Positions 1-6,613 of a DNA stretch of 10,890 nucleotides are shown here, piece by piece. The DNA comes from Phycisphaerae bacterium (GTDB lineage Bacteria > Planctomycetota > Phycisphaerae > UBA1845 > Fen-1342), in the NCBI GenBank assembly GCA_020058145.1, contig JAGVEP010000128.1:1-10890 (forward strand), written 5' to 3'. Within the stretch, counting starts at the first letter, position 1. The number at the start of each line of letters is the position of its first letter. The notes under the pieces are model-generated. The model worked only from the letters and a program-made list of their open reading frames with translations. It ran no database searches and was not told the origin of the DNA. Position numbers and translations under genes: made by a program.

Positions 1-1
1 A

Positions 2-1546
2 TCGATCGAAGAGGATTCCTGCCGCGAGGTGTCGGACGTGGGCCACGACCGCGTCTTTCTCACCGACCGCCTTGGCACGCCGCTCATCGAGATGGTGACC
101 GAGCCGGACATGCACACGCCGCTCGAAGCCGCCGAGGTCGGGGAGCTTCTGCGCCTGCTCGCGCGGGGCACGGGGAAGGTGCGGACCGGCTACGGCGCGG
201 GGCGGCAGGACGTGAACGTCAGTGTCGAGGGTGGGACGCGCTGCGAGATCAAGGGGACGCCACAAATCTGGCGCAACCCGCGCCTGATCTACAACGAAGC
301 CCGCCGACAGTACAGCTTGCTGCGCATCCGCGGGCTCTTGCGCGATCGCGGCGTGCGGCCGGAGTCGTTTGAGTGGGCGTACCAGGATGTAACCCGCATC
401 GTGGCCGAGACCAGCTACGAGCCGTTGCAACGGGCGCTTGCCGCGGGGAGTGTGGTCAAGTGTGTTCTGCTGCGGGGTTTTGCGGACATCCTGAACGAGA
501 CCACCCAGGAAAACACCCGCTTTGCAAGGGAATTCGCGGATCGAATTCGCGTCATCGCTTGTCTGACACACACGCCAAACATGATCCACTCGGACCTGGC
601 GTCCGAAACCCTGCAGGGACGCGACTGGAAGAATGTTCGGCGGAAAATGCGGGCGGACAGTGGCGACGACGTGCTCATCCTCGTCTGGGGCAACGAACAG
701 GACACGATCACGGCTTGCCACGAACTCGCGCTGCGGGCCAAAGAGGCCACCAGCGGCGTGCCGAACGACACGCGCCAGGCTCTGAAGGACGGTACCAACG
801 GCTTCGAACGCGTGCTCCCGGGCGCGGAGCGGATGTACCCGGATACCGACCTGCCGCCGCGGATGATCGACCAGGAACGGCTGGAGCGCATCCGCACGCG
901 GCTGCCGGAATACGCCTGGGACCGCGAGGCGCGGTATCGCAAGTTGCGCGTGCCGCCGGATACGCTTCGTCCGCTCCTGATTACGCGCTCCGGTGGTCTT
1001 TTTGACCGCATCGTCCGTGAGTTGGACGTCGATGCGTGCTTTGCGGCCGTCATCCTGGTCCAGCGGTTCAAGCACTGGCGTCGCGCGGGGCTTGCGATTG
1101 GGCGGATCACCGCGGACGAAATCTTTGAGGTTTTCAAGGCCTATGCAGCGGGCCGCGTGTCGCGGGAGGGCGTGGCGGAAGTGTTGCGGCTGTTGGCCGA
1201 CCAAGCCCCGGCCGCCGAGACCGAGGTCGATCGCGTGACCGCGATCTTCGTCACGCGCCGCATCCGTCCGCTGACGGACGAAGAAATTCACCACCTGGTG
1301 CGTGAATACTTGGCGAAGGTGCGCGAGCGCCGCTTTCCGGGTCCGGCCCAGAAGGCCCGCTTCCTGATCGGCGAGATCATGCGCGACTACCTGGGCTGTG
1401 TCGATGGCCGGCGGCTGATCGCGTGGGTCTGCAACAAGCTGCATGTCCCGCCGACCGGTCTTGGCAAACTCAAGACAAAGCCGGCGGACCCGTCCGGGGT
1501 CAACGTGCCGCCGGTCGCGGTGACGGCGTCAGACCGCCCCGCGTGA
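2..1546 (+). CDS. gatE: Glu-tRNA(Gln) amidotransferase subunit E (GatE-like), 5' end missing
   Basis: GatE binds Glu-tRNA(Gln), activates the glutamyl group with ATP and works with the asparaginase-like GatD to make Gln-tRNA(Gln) in the cytoplasm. The frame is open from the left edge (codon 2-4) and begins with an IEEDSCREV segment, so the true start lies outside; the GTG at 29 is internal. Numbering from that GTG, the GatB/E core shows TPLIEMVTEPD (17-27) and QDVNVSVEGGTRCEIKG (60-76). An AspRS-like GAD insertion follows at about 120-235 (VTRIVAETS, then LLRGFADIL), then GVPNDTR (243-249) and PGAERMYPDTDLPP (264-277). The C-terminus resembles the helical GatB/YqeY tail. The GAD insertion and the RQDVNVSV/EIKG wording mark GatE over GatB. 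From family knowledge GatDE is archaeal, which makes this copy unusual if the host is bacterial. asnA follows after 114 bp on the same strand; gatD is not in view. Confidence 0.85.
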   Translation, partial: SIEEDSCREVSDVGHDRVFLTDRLGTPLIEMVTEPDMHTPLEAAEVGELLRLLARGTGKVRTGYGAGRQDVNVSVEGGTRCEIKGTPQIWRNPRLIYNEARRQYSLLRIRGLLRDRGVRPESFEWAYQDVTRIVAETSYEPLQRALAAGSVVKCVLLRGFADILNETTQENTRFAREFADRIRVIACLTHTPNMIHSDLASETLQGRDWKNVRRKMRADSGDDVLILVWGNEQDTITACHELALRAKEATSGVPNDTRQALKDGTNGFERVLPGAERMYPDTDLPPRMIDQERLERIRTRLPEYAWDREARYRKLRVPPDTLRPLLITRSGGLFDRIVRELDVDACFAAVILVQRFKHWRRAGLAIGRITADEIFEVFKAYAAGRVSREGVAEVLRLLADQAPAAETEVDRVTAIFVTRRIRPLTDEEIHHLVREYLAKVRERRFPGPAQKARFLIGEIMRDYLGCVDGRRLIAWVCNKLHVPPTGLGKLKTKPADPSGVNVPPVAVTASDRPA

Positions 1547-1561
1547 ATTGGAGTGCTATCC

Positions 1562-1606
1562 GTGCCGCACCGTTTTCGTAGTGCGTGACTTCGAAACGCG
1601 CGGCAC
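1562..1606 (+). terminator. Imperfect hairpin downstream of gatE
   Basis: GTGCCGC at 1562-1568 is the reverse complement of GCGGCAC at 1600-1606. Further in, CGTTTTCG (1571-1578) faces CGAAACG (1592-1598), so the stem continues with a bulge. It starts 16 bp after the gatE stop. There is no T-run, so it may end or stabilise the gatE transcript or simply be a structured spacer. Confidence 0.35.
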
Positions 1607-1607
1607 A

Positions 1608-1623
1608 ATCCGTAGCTACGGAT
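1608..1623. promoter_or_regulatory. 16-bp perfect palindrome in front of asnA
   Basis: ATCCGTAGCTACGGAT is perfectly self-complementary with no spacer and ends 37 bp before the asnA start codon. Such a two-fold symmetric site could be an operator for a dimeric regulator of asnA, or part of the adjoining hairpin region. No regulator is identified. Confidence 0.35.
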
Positions 1624-1660
1624 GTTCGTAATCCCTACTCCGAAACGAGGAACACACCGC

Positions 1661-2794
1661 ATGGCAGCAGACAAGAAAGCAGACCTGGCTGGTCCCGGCA
1701 TTAGCACGTACCCGGAAGTCGAGAAGATCCTGCCCGGCGACTACCGGTCTCTGCTCGATCCCAAGGAAACGCAACTCGCCCAGGCGGCCGTCAAACGCTA
1801 CATCGTGGACGGCCTGAACACAGAGCTCAATCTGTTCACGATCGAGGTGCCGTTGATCGTCGACCGCGAGAGCGGCGTCAATGATTACCTCGACCGCGAC
1901 GGCTCGCGTACGCCGATCGAATTCCCCTGCGGGCTCGGGATCGAGCCGCGGATTCGCGCCCAGGTTGTCCAGGCCGCGACGAAGTGGAAGCGCATGGCCC
2001 TCAAGCAGTTCAACTGCAAGGTCGGCGAAGGCATCAACACCGACATGCGCGCCGTCCGCAAAGACTACTTCCTGGACCATGATCACAGCGCCTACGTCGA
2101 TCAGTGGGATTGGGAGAAGGTGATCACCGCCGAGGATCGCAACCTCAATTACCTCAAGACCACCGTTCGCAAGATCTGGAAGGTCCTCAAGGGTGCGGAG
2201 ACGTTCATCCAGAAGGAGTTTCCCAAGCTCAAGGACCCGCGCTACCCGAATCTGCCGGACGAATTGCTCTTCGTCCACGCGGAGGAGATGCTGGAACGCT
2301 TTCCCGACCTGCCGCGCAAGCAGCGCGAGACGAAGTACGTGCAGGAGGTCGCGCAGGCGATTTTCATCGTCGGCATCGGCTGGGTGCTGGAGGACGGCTA
2401 TCCGCATGAGATGCGGGCCGCGGACTACGACGACTGGGTGACGCCGACCACGACGGAAAAGGGCCAGCCGGCACACGGACTCAACGGCGACATCCTGGTG
2501 TGGAACCCGGTGACCAAGCGGCGTCACGAGCTGACCTCGATGGGTGTTCGCGTCACGAAAGAGACGCTGCGGCAACAGCTCGAGCTCTGCAAGCAGCTCG
2601 ACTTCCTCAAGCTGCCGTACCACCAGGCGATTTTGAACGACCAGATTCCGCTGTCGATCGGCGGCGGGATCGGCCAGTCGCGGACGACGATGCTGCTGCT
2701 CCGCAAGGCCCACCTGGGCGAAGTGAGCGTGACGGTGTGGCCGAAGCAGCTCAAGGACATCTGCCGGCAGAAGAACATCAACGTGCTGGAGTAG
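1661..2794 (+). CDS. asnA: Aspartate--ammonia ligase (asparagine synthetase A)
   Basis: AsnA makes asparagine from aspartate, ammonia and ATP through an aspartyl-AMP intermediate, using a class II aminoacyl-tRNA synthetase fold. The 377-residue product carries the family's conserved blocks in order: VDQWDWEKV (146-154), LPDELLFVHAEEML (198-211), FIVGIG (235-240), MRAADYDDW (251-259), HGLNGDILVWNP (272-283), TSMGVRV (292-298) and GGGIGQSR (334-341). It is longer than the roughly 330-residue enterobacterial enzyme, mainly through about 35 extra N-terminal residues and small insertions. I chose the ATG at 1661 because ACGAGGA (1645-1651) lies 9 nt before it; an in-frame ATG at 1622 would add 13 residues but overlaps the palindrome. 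It follows the GatE gene, so the pair handles amide amino acids for translation. It is the free-ammonia enzyme, not glutamine-dependent AsnB. Confidence 0.95.
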   Translation: MAADKKADLAGPGISTYPEVEKILPGDYRSLLDPKETQLAQAAVKRYIVDGLNTELNLFTIEVPLIVDRESGVNDYLDRDGSRTPIEFPCGLGIEPRIRAQVVQAATKWKRMALKQFNCKVGEGINTDMRAVRKDYFLDHDHSAYVDQWDWEKVITAEDRNLNYLKTTVRKIWKVLKGAETFIQKEFPKLKDPRYPNLPDELLFVHAEEMLERFPDLPRKQRETKYVQEVAQAIFIVGIGWVLEDGYPHEMRAADYDDWVTPTTTEKGQPAHGLNGDILVWNPVTKRRHELTSMGVRVTKETLRQQLELCKQLDFLKLPYHQAILNDQIPLSIGGGIGQSRTTMLLLRKAHLGEVSVTVWPKQLKDICRQKNINVLE

Positions 2795-2816
2795 CGGCCG
2801 ACCCCCGTGTCGGCCG
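2795..2816 (+). terminator. GC hairpin directly after the asnA stop codon
   Basis: CGGCCGAC (2795-2802) and GTCGGCCG (2809-2816) form a perfect 8-bp stem with a 6-nt loop, beginning at the base after the TAG stop. There is no T-tract. The same TAG-CGGCCG start recurs after citF and after the citF tail copy. Confidence 0.45.
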
Positions 2817-2819
2817 TAT

Positions 2820-2845
2820 GTAGCGTCGGCCCCCCGCAGCCGACG
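2820..2845 (+). repeat. GTAG-type intergenic hairpin, copy 1
   Basis: A GTAGC lead-in at 2820-2824 runs into CGTCGGC (2824-2830), which pairs perfectly with GCCGACG (2839-2845) across an 8-nt loop. The layout (GTAG, then G/C, GT and a short GC stem) matches the hairpins at 3674 and 7597, so it may belong to one dispersed family, though the stem sequence differs. Confidence 0.4.
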
Positions 2846-2881
2846 GCAGCGGTCGGGCGATGTCCCGGCCGGAGACATTGA

Positions 2882-2913
2882 GAGGCCCGGTCGGCGAAAG
2901 CTGGCCGGGCCTC
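2882..2913 (+). terminator. Strong 14-bp hairpin with GAAA tetraloop
   Basis: GAGGCCCGGTCGGC (2882-2895) pairs with GCTGGCCGGGCCTC (2900-2913), counting two G-T wobbles, around a GAAA loop (2896-2899). It is the most stable-looking hairpin in the window and lies between asnA and the methyltransferase gene. It probably acts as transcription terminator for asnA, although no T-run follows. It ends 19 bp before the methyltransferase start codon. Confidence 0.6.
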
Positions 2914-2932
2914 GGCCTATCGAGGGCAAACG

Positions 2933-3628
2933 ATGGGCGATTACTACGCCGCGCACCTGTCCGCGGAACGCCTGCAGCGGTGCTACGAGCTTGCACCGCC
3001 ACGCGTCCAGCAGTACCTGGAGGCGGAATTCGCTTTCGTGGCAAGCCGGCTCCGGGCGACCGACGCGGTCCTGGAGCTGGGTTGCGGCTACGGGCGTATC
3101 CTCAGAGGGCTGGCCGCGAAAGCTCGCCAAGTCGTCGGCATCGATACCTCACCGACCAGTGTGCAACTGGGGCGCGAGTTACTGCGAGATGTTGCCAATT
3201 GTCAGCTTCTGCAAATGGACGCCGCCGCGCTCGGGTTTGCAGACCAGACCTTTGATGTCGTGGTGTGCATCCAGAACGGCGTTTCCGCCTTCAAAATCGA
3301 GCCACGTCGGCTCTTGGCCGAGTGCCTCCGCGTGACCCGCCCCGGCGGACGCGTGCTCCTGTCCAGCTACGCGGCGAAGTTCTGGCCACACCGCCTGGAG
3401 TGGTTCCAACTCCAGGCCGAACACGGCCTGCTGGGCGAAATCGACTGGCCCGCCACCCGCGACGGCGTCATCGTCTGCCAAGACGGCTTCCGCGCAACGA
3501 CGTTTGGCCCCGACGAATTCCGCGCCTTGGCCGCCGACCTCGGCGTGGTATGCCATATCGAAGAGGTCGACGAATCGAGCGTTTTCTGCGAAATCGCCGT
3601 TGCACAGGGCATGTCCTTCGATCGTTGA
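2933..3628 (+). CDS. Class I SAM-dependent methyltransferase
   Basis: A 231-residue Rossmann-fold methyltransferase. It shows motif I VLELGCGYGRIL (46-57), the acidic end of strand 2 in VVGID (67-71), an MDAAAL segment (95-100) for adenine contact, FDVVVCIQNG (107-116) as the strand 4 region and RVTRPGGRVLLSS as the post-motif strand 5 region. GAGGG (2922-2926) lies 6 nt before the ATG at 2933, which supports this start. The protein seems soluble and has no signal peptide or extra domain. The substrate cannot be read from the sequence; the fold is closest to the small-molecule methyltransferases of the Methyltransf_11/25 type. A strong hairpin separates it from asnA, so it is likely a separate transcription unit, with a hairpin of its own after the stop. 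Confidence 0.85.
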   Translation: MGDYYAAHLSAERLQRCYELAPPRVQQYLEAEFAFVASRLRATDAVLELGCGYGRILRGLAAKARQVVGIDTSPTSVQLGRELLRDVANCQLLQMDAAALGFADQTFDVVVCIQNGVSAFKIEPRRLLAECLRVTRPGGRVLLSSYAAKFWPHRLEWFQLQAEHGLLGEIDWPATRDGVIVCQDGFRATTFGPDEFRALAADLGVVCHIEEVDESSVFCEIAVAQGMSFDR

Positions 3629-3649
3629 AGAAGTCCTGGTCCCCTGTCC

Positions 3650-3667
3650 CGGGGCTTTGGGGCCCCG
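3650..3667 (+). terminator. GC hairpin after the methyltransferase gene
   Basis: CGGGGC (3650-3655) pairs with GCCCCG (3662-3667) around TTTGGG, 21 bp beyond the TGA stop. It is terminator-like in place, but there is no T-run behind it. Confidence 0.35.
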
Positions 3668-3670
3668 AAG

Positions 3671-3699
3671 CTCGTAGGGTGCGTCCTCGACGCACCGCC
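3671..3699 (+). repeat. GTAG-type intergenic hairpin, copy 2
   Basis: GGTGCGTC (3678-3685) and GACGCACC (3689-3696) form a perfect 8-bp stem with a 3-nt loop, preceded by CTCGTAG. The 29-bp unit matches 7594-7622 at 26 of 29 positions. The matching flanks as well as the stem show that the two are copies of one dispersed element. Confidence 0.6.
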
Positions 3700-3727
3700 T
3701 CGACTACAAAGGGTCGTCGCTCGCGGT

Positions 3728-3733
3728 TAGAAT
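3728..3733 (+). promoter_or_regulatory. Possible -10 box upstream of the first nucleotidyltransferase
   Basis: TAGAAT matches the bacterial -10 consensus at 4 of 6 positions in an otherwise GC-rich stretch, about 80 bp before the GTG start at 3814. No clear -35 is seen. An 8-bp imperfect hairpin (3737-3744 with 3752-3759) would lie in the leader. The evidence is weak. Confidence 0.25.
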
Positions 3734-3813
3734 AGAGGCGGGCAGATTGCCTGCCTGCCGGGCCGCGCATTGAGCGGTCTGTTCACGGCGGGCCGGTTCT
3801 GGAGTCCTGGATC

Positions 3814-4122
3814 GTGCATAGGATGATTGCCGATCACGAGCGCGATTTGGCGGACATCTGCCGGCGATTCCACGTCGCGCAGCTCGAGTTGTTCGGCTCC
3901 GCGGCGACCGACGAGTTCGATCCGCAGCACAGCGACTTCGATTTCCTGGTCACGTTCGGCGACGTGCCGGCCAGCCAGCGGTTTGATGCGTTTTTCGGGC
4001 TCCAACAGGCCCTCGCGGACCTGTTCGGCCGGCCAGTGGACTTGGTCGAAGCCGGGGCGCCCCGCAATCCATACTTCATCCGCCGGCTGAACGAGAGCCG
4101 GAGACTCGTGTATGCCGCATGA
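3814..4122 (+). CDS. Minimal nucleotidyltransferase (MntA-like antitoxin)
   Basis: A 102-residue protein of the DNA polymerase beta-like minimal nucleotidyltransferase family. It has LFGSAA (27-32) and the metal-binding pair in SDFDFLV (D41, D43), with a likely third acidic residue in PVDLVE (D76). In known MNT/HEPN modules this protein AMPylates the HEPN RNase toxin and silences it. The GTG at 3814 has GGAG (3801-3804) 9 nt upstream; an ATG at 3823 is the alternative. The stop overlaps the ATG of a HEPN gene (4112), the usual arrangement of the pair, but that toxin gene is cut short here. The protein is thus an antitoxin-type enzyme whose adjacent partner is lost. It may be a decaying relic, or may act on a partner elsewhere. 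Confidence 0.85.
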   Translation: MHRMIADHERDLADICRRFHVAQLELFGSAATDEFDPQHSDFDFLVTFGDVPASQRFDAFFGLQQALADLFGRPVDLVEAGAPRNPYFIRRLNESRRLVYAA

Positions 4123-4225
4123 TCCGGAGAAGTACCTGTACGACATTCGCAGCGCGTGCGAGTTCCGGCTCGAATTCACCGTGGGCCGCGCTGGCGCTGC
4201 AGTTGGCCGATGTTCGCGCCCATGA
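4112..4225 (+). pseudogene. Truncated HEPN (DUF86) toxin, first ~28 codons only
   Basis: The frame starting at ATG 4112, overlapping the end of the nucleotidyltransferase gene by 11 nt, begins MPHDPEKYLYDIRSACE and goes on to LEFTVGR. This is the typical N-terminus of MNT-associated HEPN RNases of the DUF86 type. After residue 26 the resemblance stops and a TGA ends the frame at 37 codons. Full-length members are roughly 110-140 residues and carry their catalytic R-X4-6-H motif near the C-terminus, so that part is absent. The RNase cannot be active. The break lies near 4190, and the next gene begins over the stop codon. Confidence 0.75.
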
Positions 4226-4569
4226 CGGAAACGTCGCGGTGTTCTATGCGCCGTGACGTGGTGCTTGCGTGTCTGCTTATCGCCATCAATCTGGGGGCTG
4301 CCCTGACCGTCATCCCGATTCTCCAGGAGGCAGCTAAGGCACGCCAGGATCGCCCCTCAGGTTACTTGATTCTGTGGCCGAGCCGCATGCTCACCGTGAT
4401 TCTGGCCGATCTACCGCTCGGCGGCCTTGCCGCGCTGATGGCGGTTGTGACTCTTGCGGGGGCAGCGAGGGTGTGCACCGGCACACCGAGGTTGCGGTGG
4501 GCGTTGGCGCTCGGCGCAAGTCTCTCTCTTTTGGTGCATCTCGTCACGTTCGCAAGCCTATGGACGTGA
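4222..4569 (+). CDS. Small membrane protein of unknown function, three predicted helices
   Basis: No family is recognised. From ATG 4222 the product has 115 residues, with three hydrophobic stretches: VVLACLLIAINLGAALTVI, then a longer one from about LTVILADLPLGGLAALMAV to TLAGAA, and LALGASLSLLVHLVTFASL at the C-terminus. Short arginine/lysine-bearing segments lie between them. It has no signal peptide cleavage pattern and no soluble domain. The start is uncertain: ATG 4222 overlaps the stop of the HEPN stub (ATGA), ATG 4246 directly precedes the first helix, and neither has a good ribosome binding site. It may be real, or part of the sequence that replaced the HEPN gene. Confidence 0.5.
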   Translation: MTETSRCSMRRDVVLACLLIAINLGAALTVIPILQEAAKARQDRPSGYLILWPSRMLTVILADLPLGGLAALMAVVTLAGAARVCTGTPRLRWALALGASLSLLVHLVTFASLWT

Positions 4570-4676
4570 AACGCTGATCTAACGGGAGCTGCCGTTTTGC
4601 TGCGCACCGGTCGTACACGGCAAGACGGCTACAGGGTACCATGACGACATCCTGCTCGAGTTCAGAAGGAACGCTG

Positions 4677-6365
4677 ATGTCGCGCAATGCTGAAATTGTC
4701 AAAAACGCCGCGGGCCGCCTGGTCCCGACAATCATCAACGGTCAACCCCAGGTCCCCTATCAGGGCGTCGGCAAATTCACGCCCACGGGCCGCAAGGCCG
4801 CGCCGCCGGTCCGCTCAAGCAACGACTACCCGCGCGACGGAAATAAGGTGGTGGCGTACATGCGCAGGGACGGAGGGACGGAGGGACGAAGGGACGAAGG
4901 GCTGACTCCCGCCCGCGCCGCAGTCTGCGGCACCGCGGTCGAAGCCCTCAAGATCGCGCTGAAAAACGCCAAAATCCGCGACGGCCTGCGCATCAGCTCG
5001 CACCACCACTTCCGCAATGGCGACAGAATCGCCGTGCCGCTCTTCCAGGCCGCCGCCGAACTCGGCGTCAAAGACCTCATCTGGTTCCCGTCCGCGTGCT
5101 TCCCCTGCCACGCCCCGCTCATCCCGCTCATCGAGTCCGGCGTCATCCACCACGTCGAAGGCAGCATGAACGGCCCCATCGGCGACTTTTGCTCGACCGG
5201 CAAAATGCGCGGCCACGGCGTGCTCCGCTCCCACGGCGGCCGCTGGCAGGCCGTCCAGGATGGCGAGGTCCGTATCGACATCGCCGTCCTCGCCGCCCCC
5301 ACCTGCGACCCCTTCGGCAACGCCAACGGCGTCAATGGGCCGTCCGCGTGCGGCGGACTCGGCTTCGGACTCGTCGATTCGCTCTACGCCGACCACACCA
5401 TCATGGTGACGGACAACCTCGTGCCGTTCCCGTGCGTGCCGTGGCAGATTCAGGGCAACAACGTCGATCAGGTTGTCGTGCTTGACCAGATCGGCGACCC
5501 GAGCAAGATCGTCAGCGGCACGACCGAGCTCACGAAAAGCCCCGATCGCCTCCTGATCGCCGAAATGGCGGCTCAATTCGTCCGCGACGCCGGGCTGATG
5601 CGCGACGGCTTCTCCTTCCAGGCTGGCGCCGGCGGCACGGCCCTCGGTTTCGCGATCTACCTGCGCGACTTCATGCGGCAGCGCAAAATCAAGGCCCGTT
5701 TCATCCGCGGCGGCAGCACCAAGTACCTCGTCGAAATGTTGAACGAGGGCCTCACCGACTACATCCTCGACGGCCAGACGTTCGACCTCCACGGCGTCAC
5801 GAGCATGCGCGACAACTCGCACCACGTCATGACCAGCCCGTTCACCAGCTACAACTGGCACGGCAAGGGCCATTTCGCCACGTTTGTCGACGTCGCCGTG
5901 CTGGGGGCCACCGAGGTCGATGTGGATTTCAACGCCAATGTCGTCACGCACTCCGACGGCCGCCTGCTGCACGGCATCGGCGGCTGGCAGAACTGCCTCG
6001 GCAGCCCCTGCGTGATCCTGCCGATCCCGTCCGTCCGCGACCGCATCCCCGTCATCGTCGACCAGGTCACCACGCTCGTCGGCCCCGGCGAGTTGATCGA
6101 CGTGATCGTCACCGAGCGTGGCATCGCGATTAACCCGCGGCGCGAGGACCTGATGCAGGCCCTCAAGGACAACGGCTCCAAGCTGCCCGTCCGACCGATC
6201 CGCGAACTCAAGAAGGAAGTAGACGCCATGTGCGGCGGCCCACCCGCCCCGCCAAGGTTCGGCGAAAAGGTCGTCGCGGCGATCAAGTGGGTGGATGGGA
6301 CGGTGATCGACTGCGTCCGCGAGGTCGAAATCCGCGGCCCGGGCACGCCCGGCGGCGGCGAATAG
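4677..6365 (+). CDS. citF: Citrate lyase alpha subunit (citrate CoA-transferase), with insertion
   Basis: CitF transfers the acyl carrier of citrate lyase from acetate to citrate, giving citryl-ACP for CitE to cleave. The 562-residue product shows SSHHHFRNGD (107-116), SHGGRWQ (185-191), APTCDPFGNANGVNGPSACG (207-226), DNLVPFP, IVSGTTELTKSP (278-289), FQAGAGGTALG, ATEVDVDFNANV, GIAINPRREDL and a VVAAIKWVDGTVIDCV C-terminal strand pair. AGAAGGA (4664-4670) sits 6 nt before ATG 4677, which decides against the ATG at 4641. Residues about 61-88 are an insertion between the N-terminal KVV and the helix EALKIAL, which are close together in normal CitF. No citE, citD, citC or citX is nearby, so the partners are elsewhere or the protein acts alone as a CoA-transferase. 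Its 3' end is duplicated at 7339-7488. Confidence 0.88.
   Translation: MSRNAEIVKNAAGRLVPTIINGQPQVPYQGVGKFTPTGRKAAPPVRSSNDYPRDGNKVVAYMRRDGGTEGRRDEGLTPARAAVCGTAVEALKIALKNAKIRDGLRISSHHHFRNGDRIAVPLFQAAAELGVKDLIWFPSACFPCHAPLIPLIESGVIHHVEGSMNGPIGDFCSTGKMRGHGVLRSHGGRWQAVQDGEVRIDIAVLAAPTCDPFGNANGVNGPSACGGLGFGLVDSLYADHTIMVTDNLVPFPCVPWQIQGNNVDQVVVLDQIGDPSKIVSGTTELTKSPDRLLIAEMAAQFVRDAGLMRDGFSFQAGAGGTALGFAIYLRDFMRQRKIKARFIRGGSTKYLVEMLNEGLTDYILDGQTFDLHGVTSMRDNSHHVMTSPFTSYNWHGKGHFATFVDVAVLGATEVDVDFNANVVTHSDGRLLHGIGGWQNCLGSPCVILPIPSVRDRIPVIVDQVTTLVGPGELIDVIVTERGIAINPRREDLMQALKDNGSKLPVRPIRELKKEVDAMCGGPPAPPRFGEKVVAAIKWVDGTVIDCVREVEIRGPGTPGGGE
4857..4940 (+). repeat. In-frame 84-bp insertion in citF containing an 8-bp tandem repeat
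   Basis: Four tandem 8-bp units lie at 4867-4898: GGGACGGA twice, then GGGACGAA twice, followed by GGG. Downstream is a 15-bp inverted repeat, GCCGCAG-T-CTGCGGC (4917-4931). Together they encode about 28 residues (YMRRDGG to CGTAV) not expected in CitF. The 8-bp period is not a multiple of three, so gain or loss of one unit would shift the citF frame. The exact insertion edges are inferred from the protein family. Confidence 0.65.
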
Positions 6366-6376
6366 CGGCCGGCCGC
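6365..6376. repeat. 12-bp palindrome at the citF stop
   Basis: GCGGCCGGCCGC is perfectly self-complementary and starts at the last base of the TAG stop. With the following CGTGTCGGGCG it resembles the post-stop hairpin of asnA (2795-2816). It may be a degenerate copy of the same structure. Confidence 0.35.
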
Positions 6377-6428
6377 GTGTCGGGCGGGGCCGTGCGAAAC
6401 CGTGTTTGGAGGCTGTCAGGTCCCGATA

Positions 6429-6470
6429 ACCAAGGTGATCATGCGCGCACACCCCCCTCTTGATCACCTT
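6429..6470. repeat. Palindromic element TGATCACCTT, copy 1
   Basis: AAGGTGATCA (6432-6441) and TGATCACCTT (6461-6470) are perfect inverted arms around a 19-nt loop, TGCGCGCACACCCCCCTCT. The 42-bp unit recurs at 9867-9908 with 41 of 42 bases identical, loop included. It begins 63 bp after the citF stop. Confidence 0.75.
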
Positions 6471-6579
6471 CGGACTGCGGCACGAAAATCGCGTGTTTAT
6501 TGGACGTTCTGACACGCGGCGGCGTGTGGAAGATGGTGGGCAGCACGCGTGGCTCGGCAGGGCATTTTTTATGGGGAGC

Positions 6580-6613
6580 TTGATCACCTTGGTCAGCGGT
6601 TGATCACCTTGGT
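6580..6613. repeat. Two direct half copies of the palindromic element
   Basis: TTGATCACCTTGGT occurs at 6580-6593 and again at 6600-6613, a 20-bp period. Both match the right arm of the element at 6429-6470 and its 3' extension in the copy at 9867. There are thus four TGATCACCTT arms (either strand) within about 180 bp. Confidence 0.65.

Noticed and set aside
2..1546. Assignment as bacterial GatB
   Set aside because: GatB lacks the GAD insertion and has different wording around the DANVSVR motif; the blocks here fit GatE.
1616..3130. 504-codon minus-strand ORF
   Set aside because: Antisense to asnA and its flanks; runs through hairpins and gives an arginine/leucine-rich, unrecognisable protein.
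6580..6613. CRISPR-like direct repeats
   Set aside because: Only two 14-bp units with a 6-bp spacer; they match arms of the dispersed palindrome and no cas gene is present.
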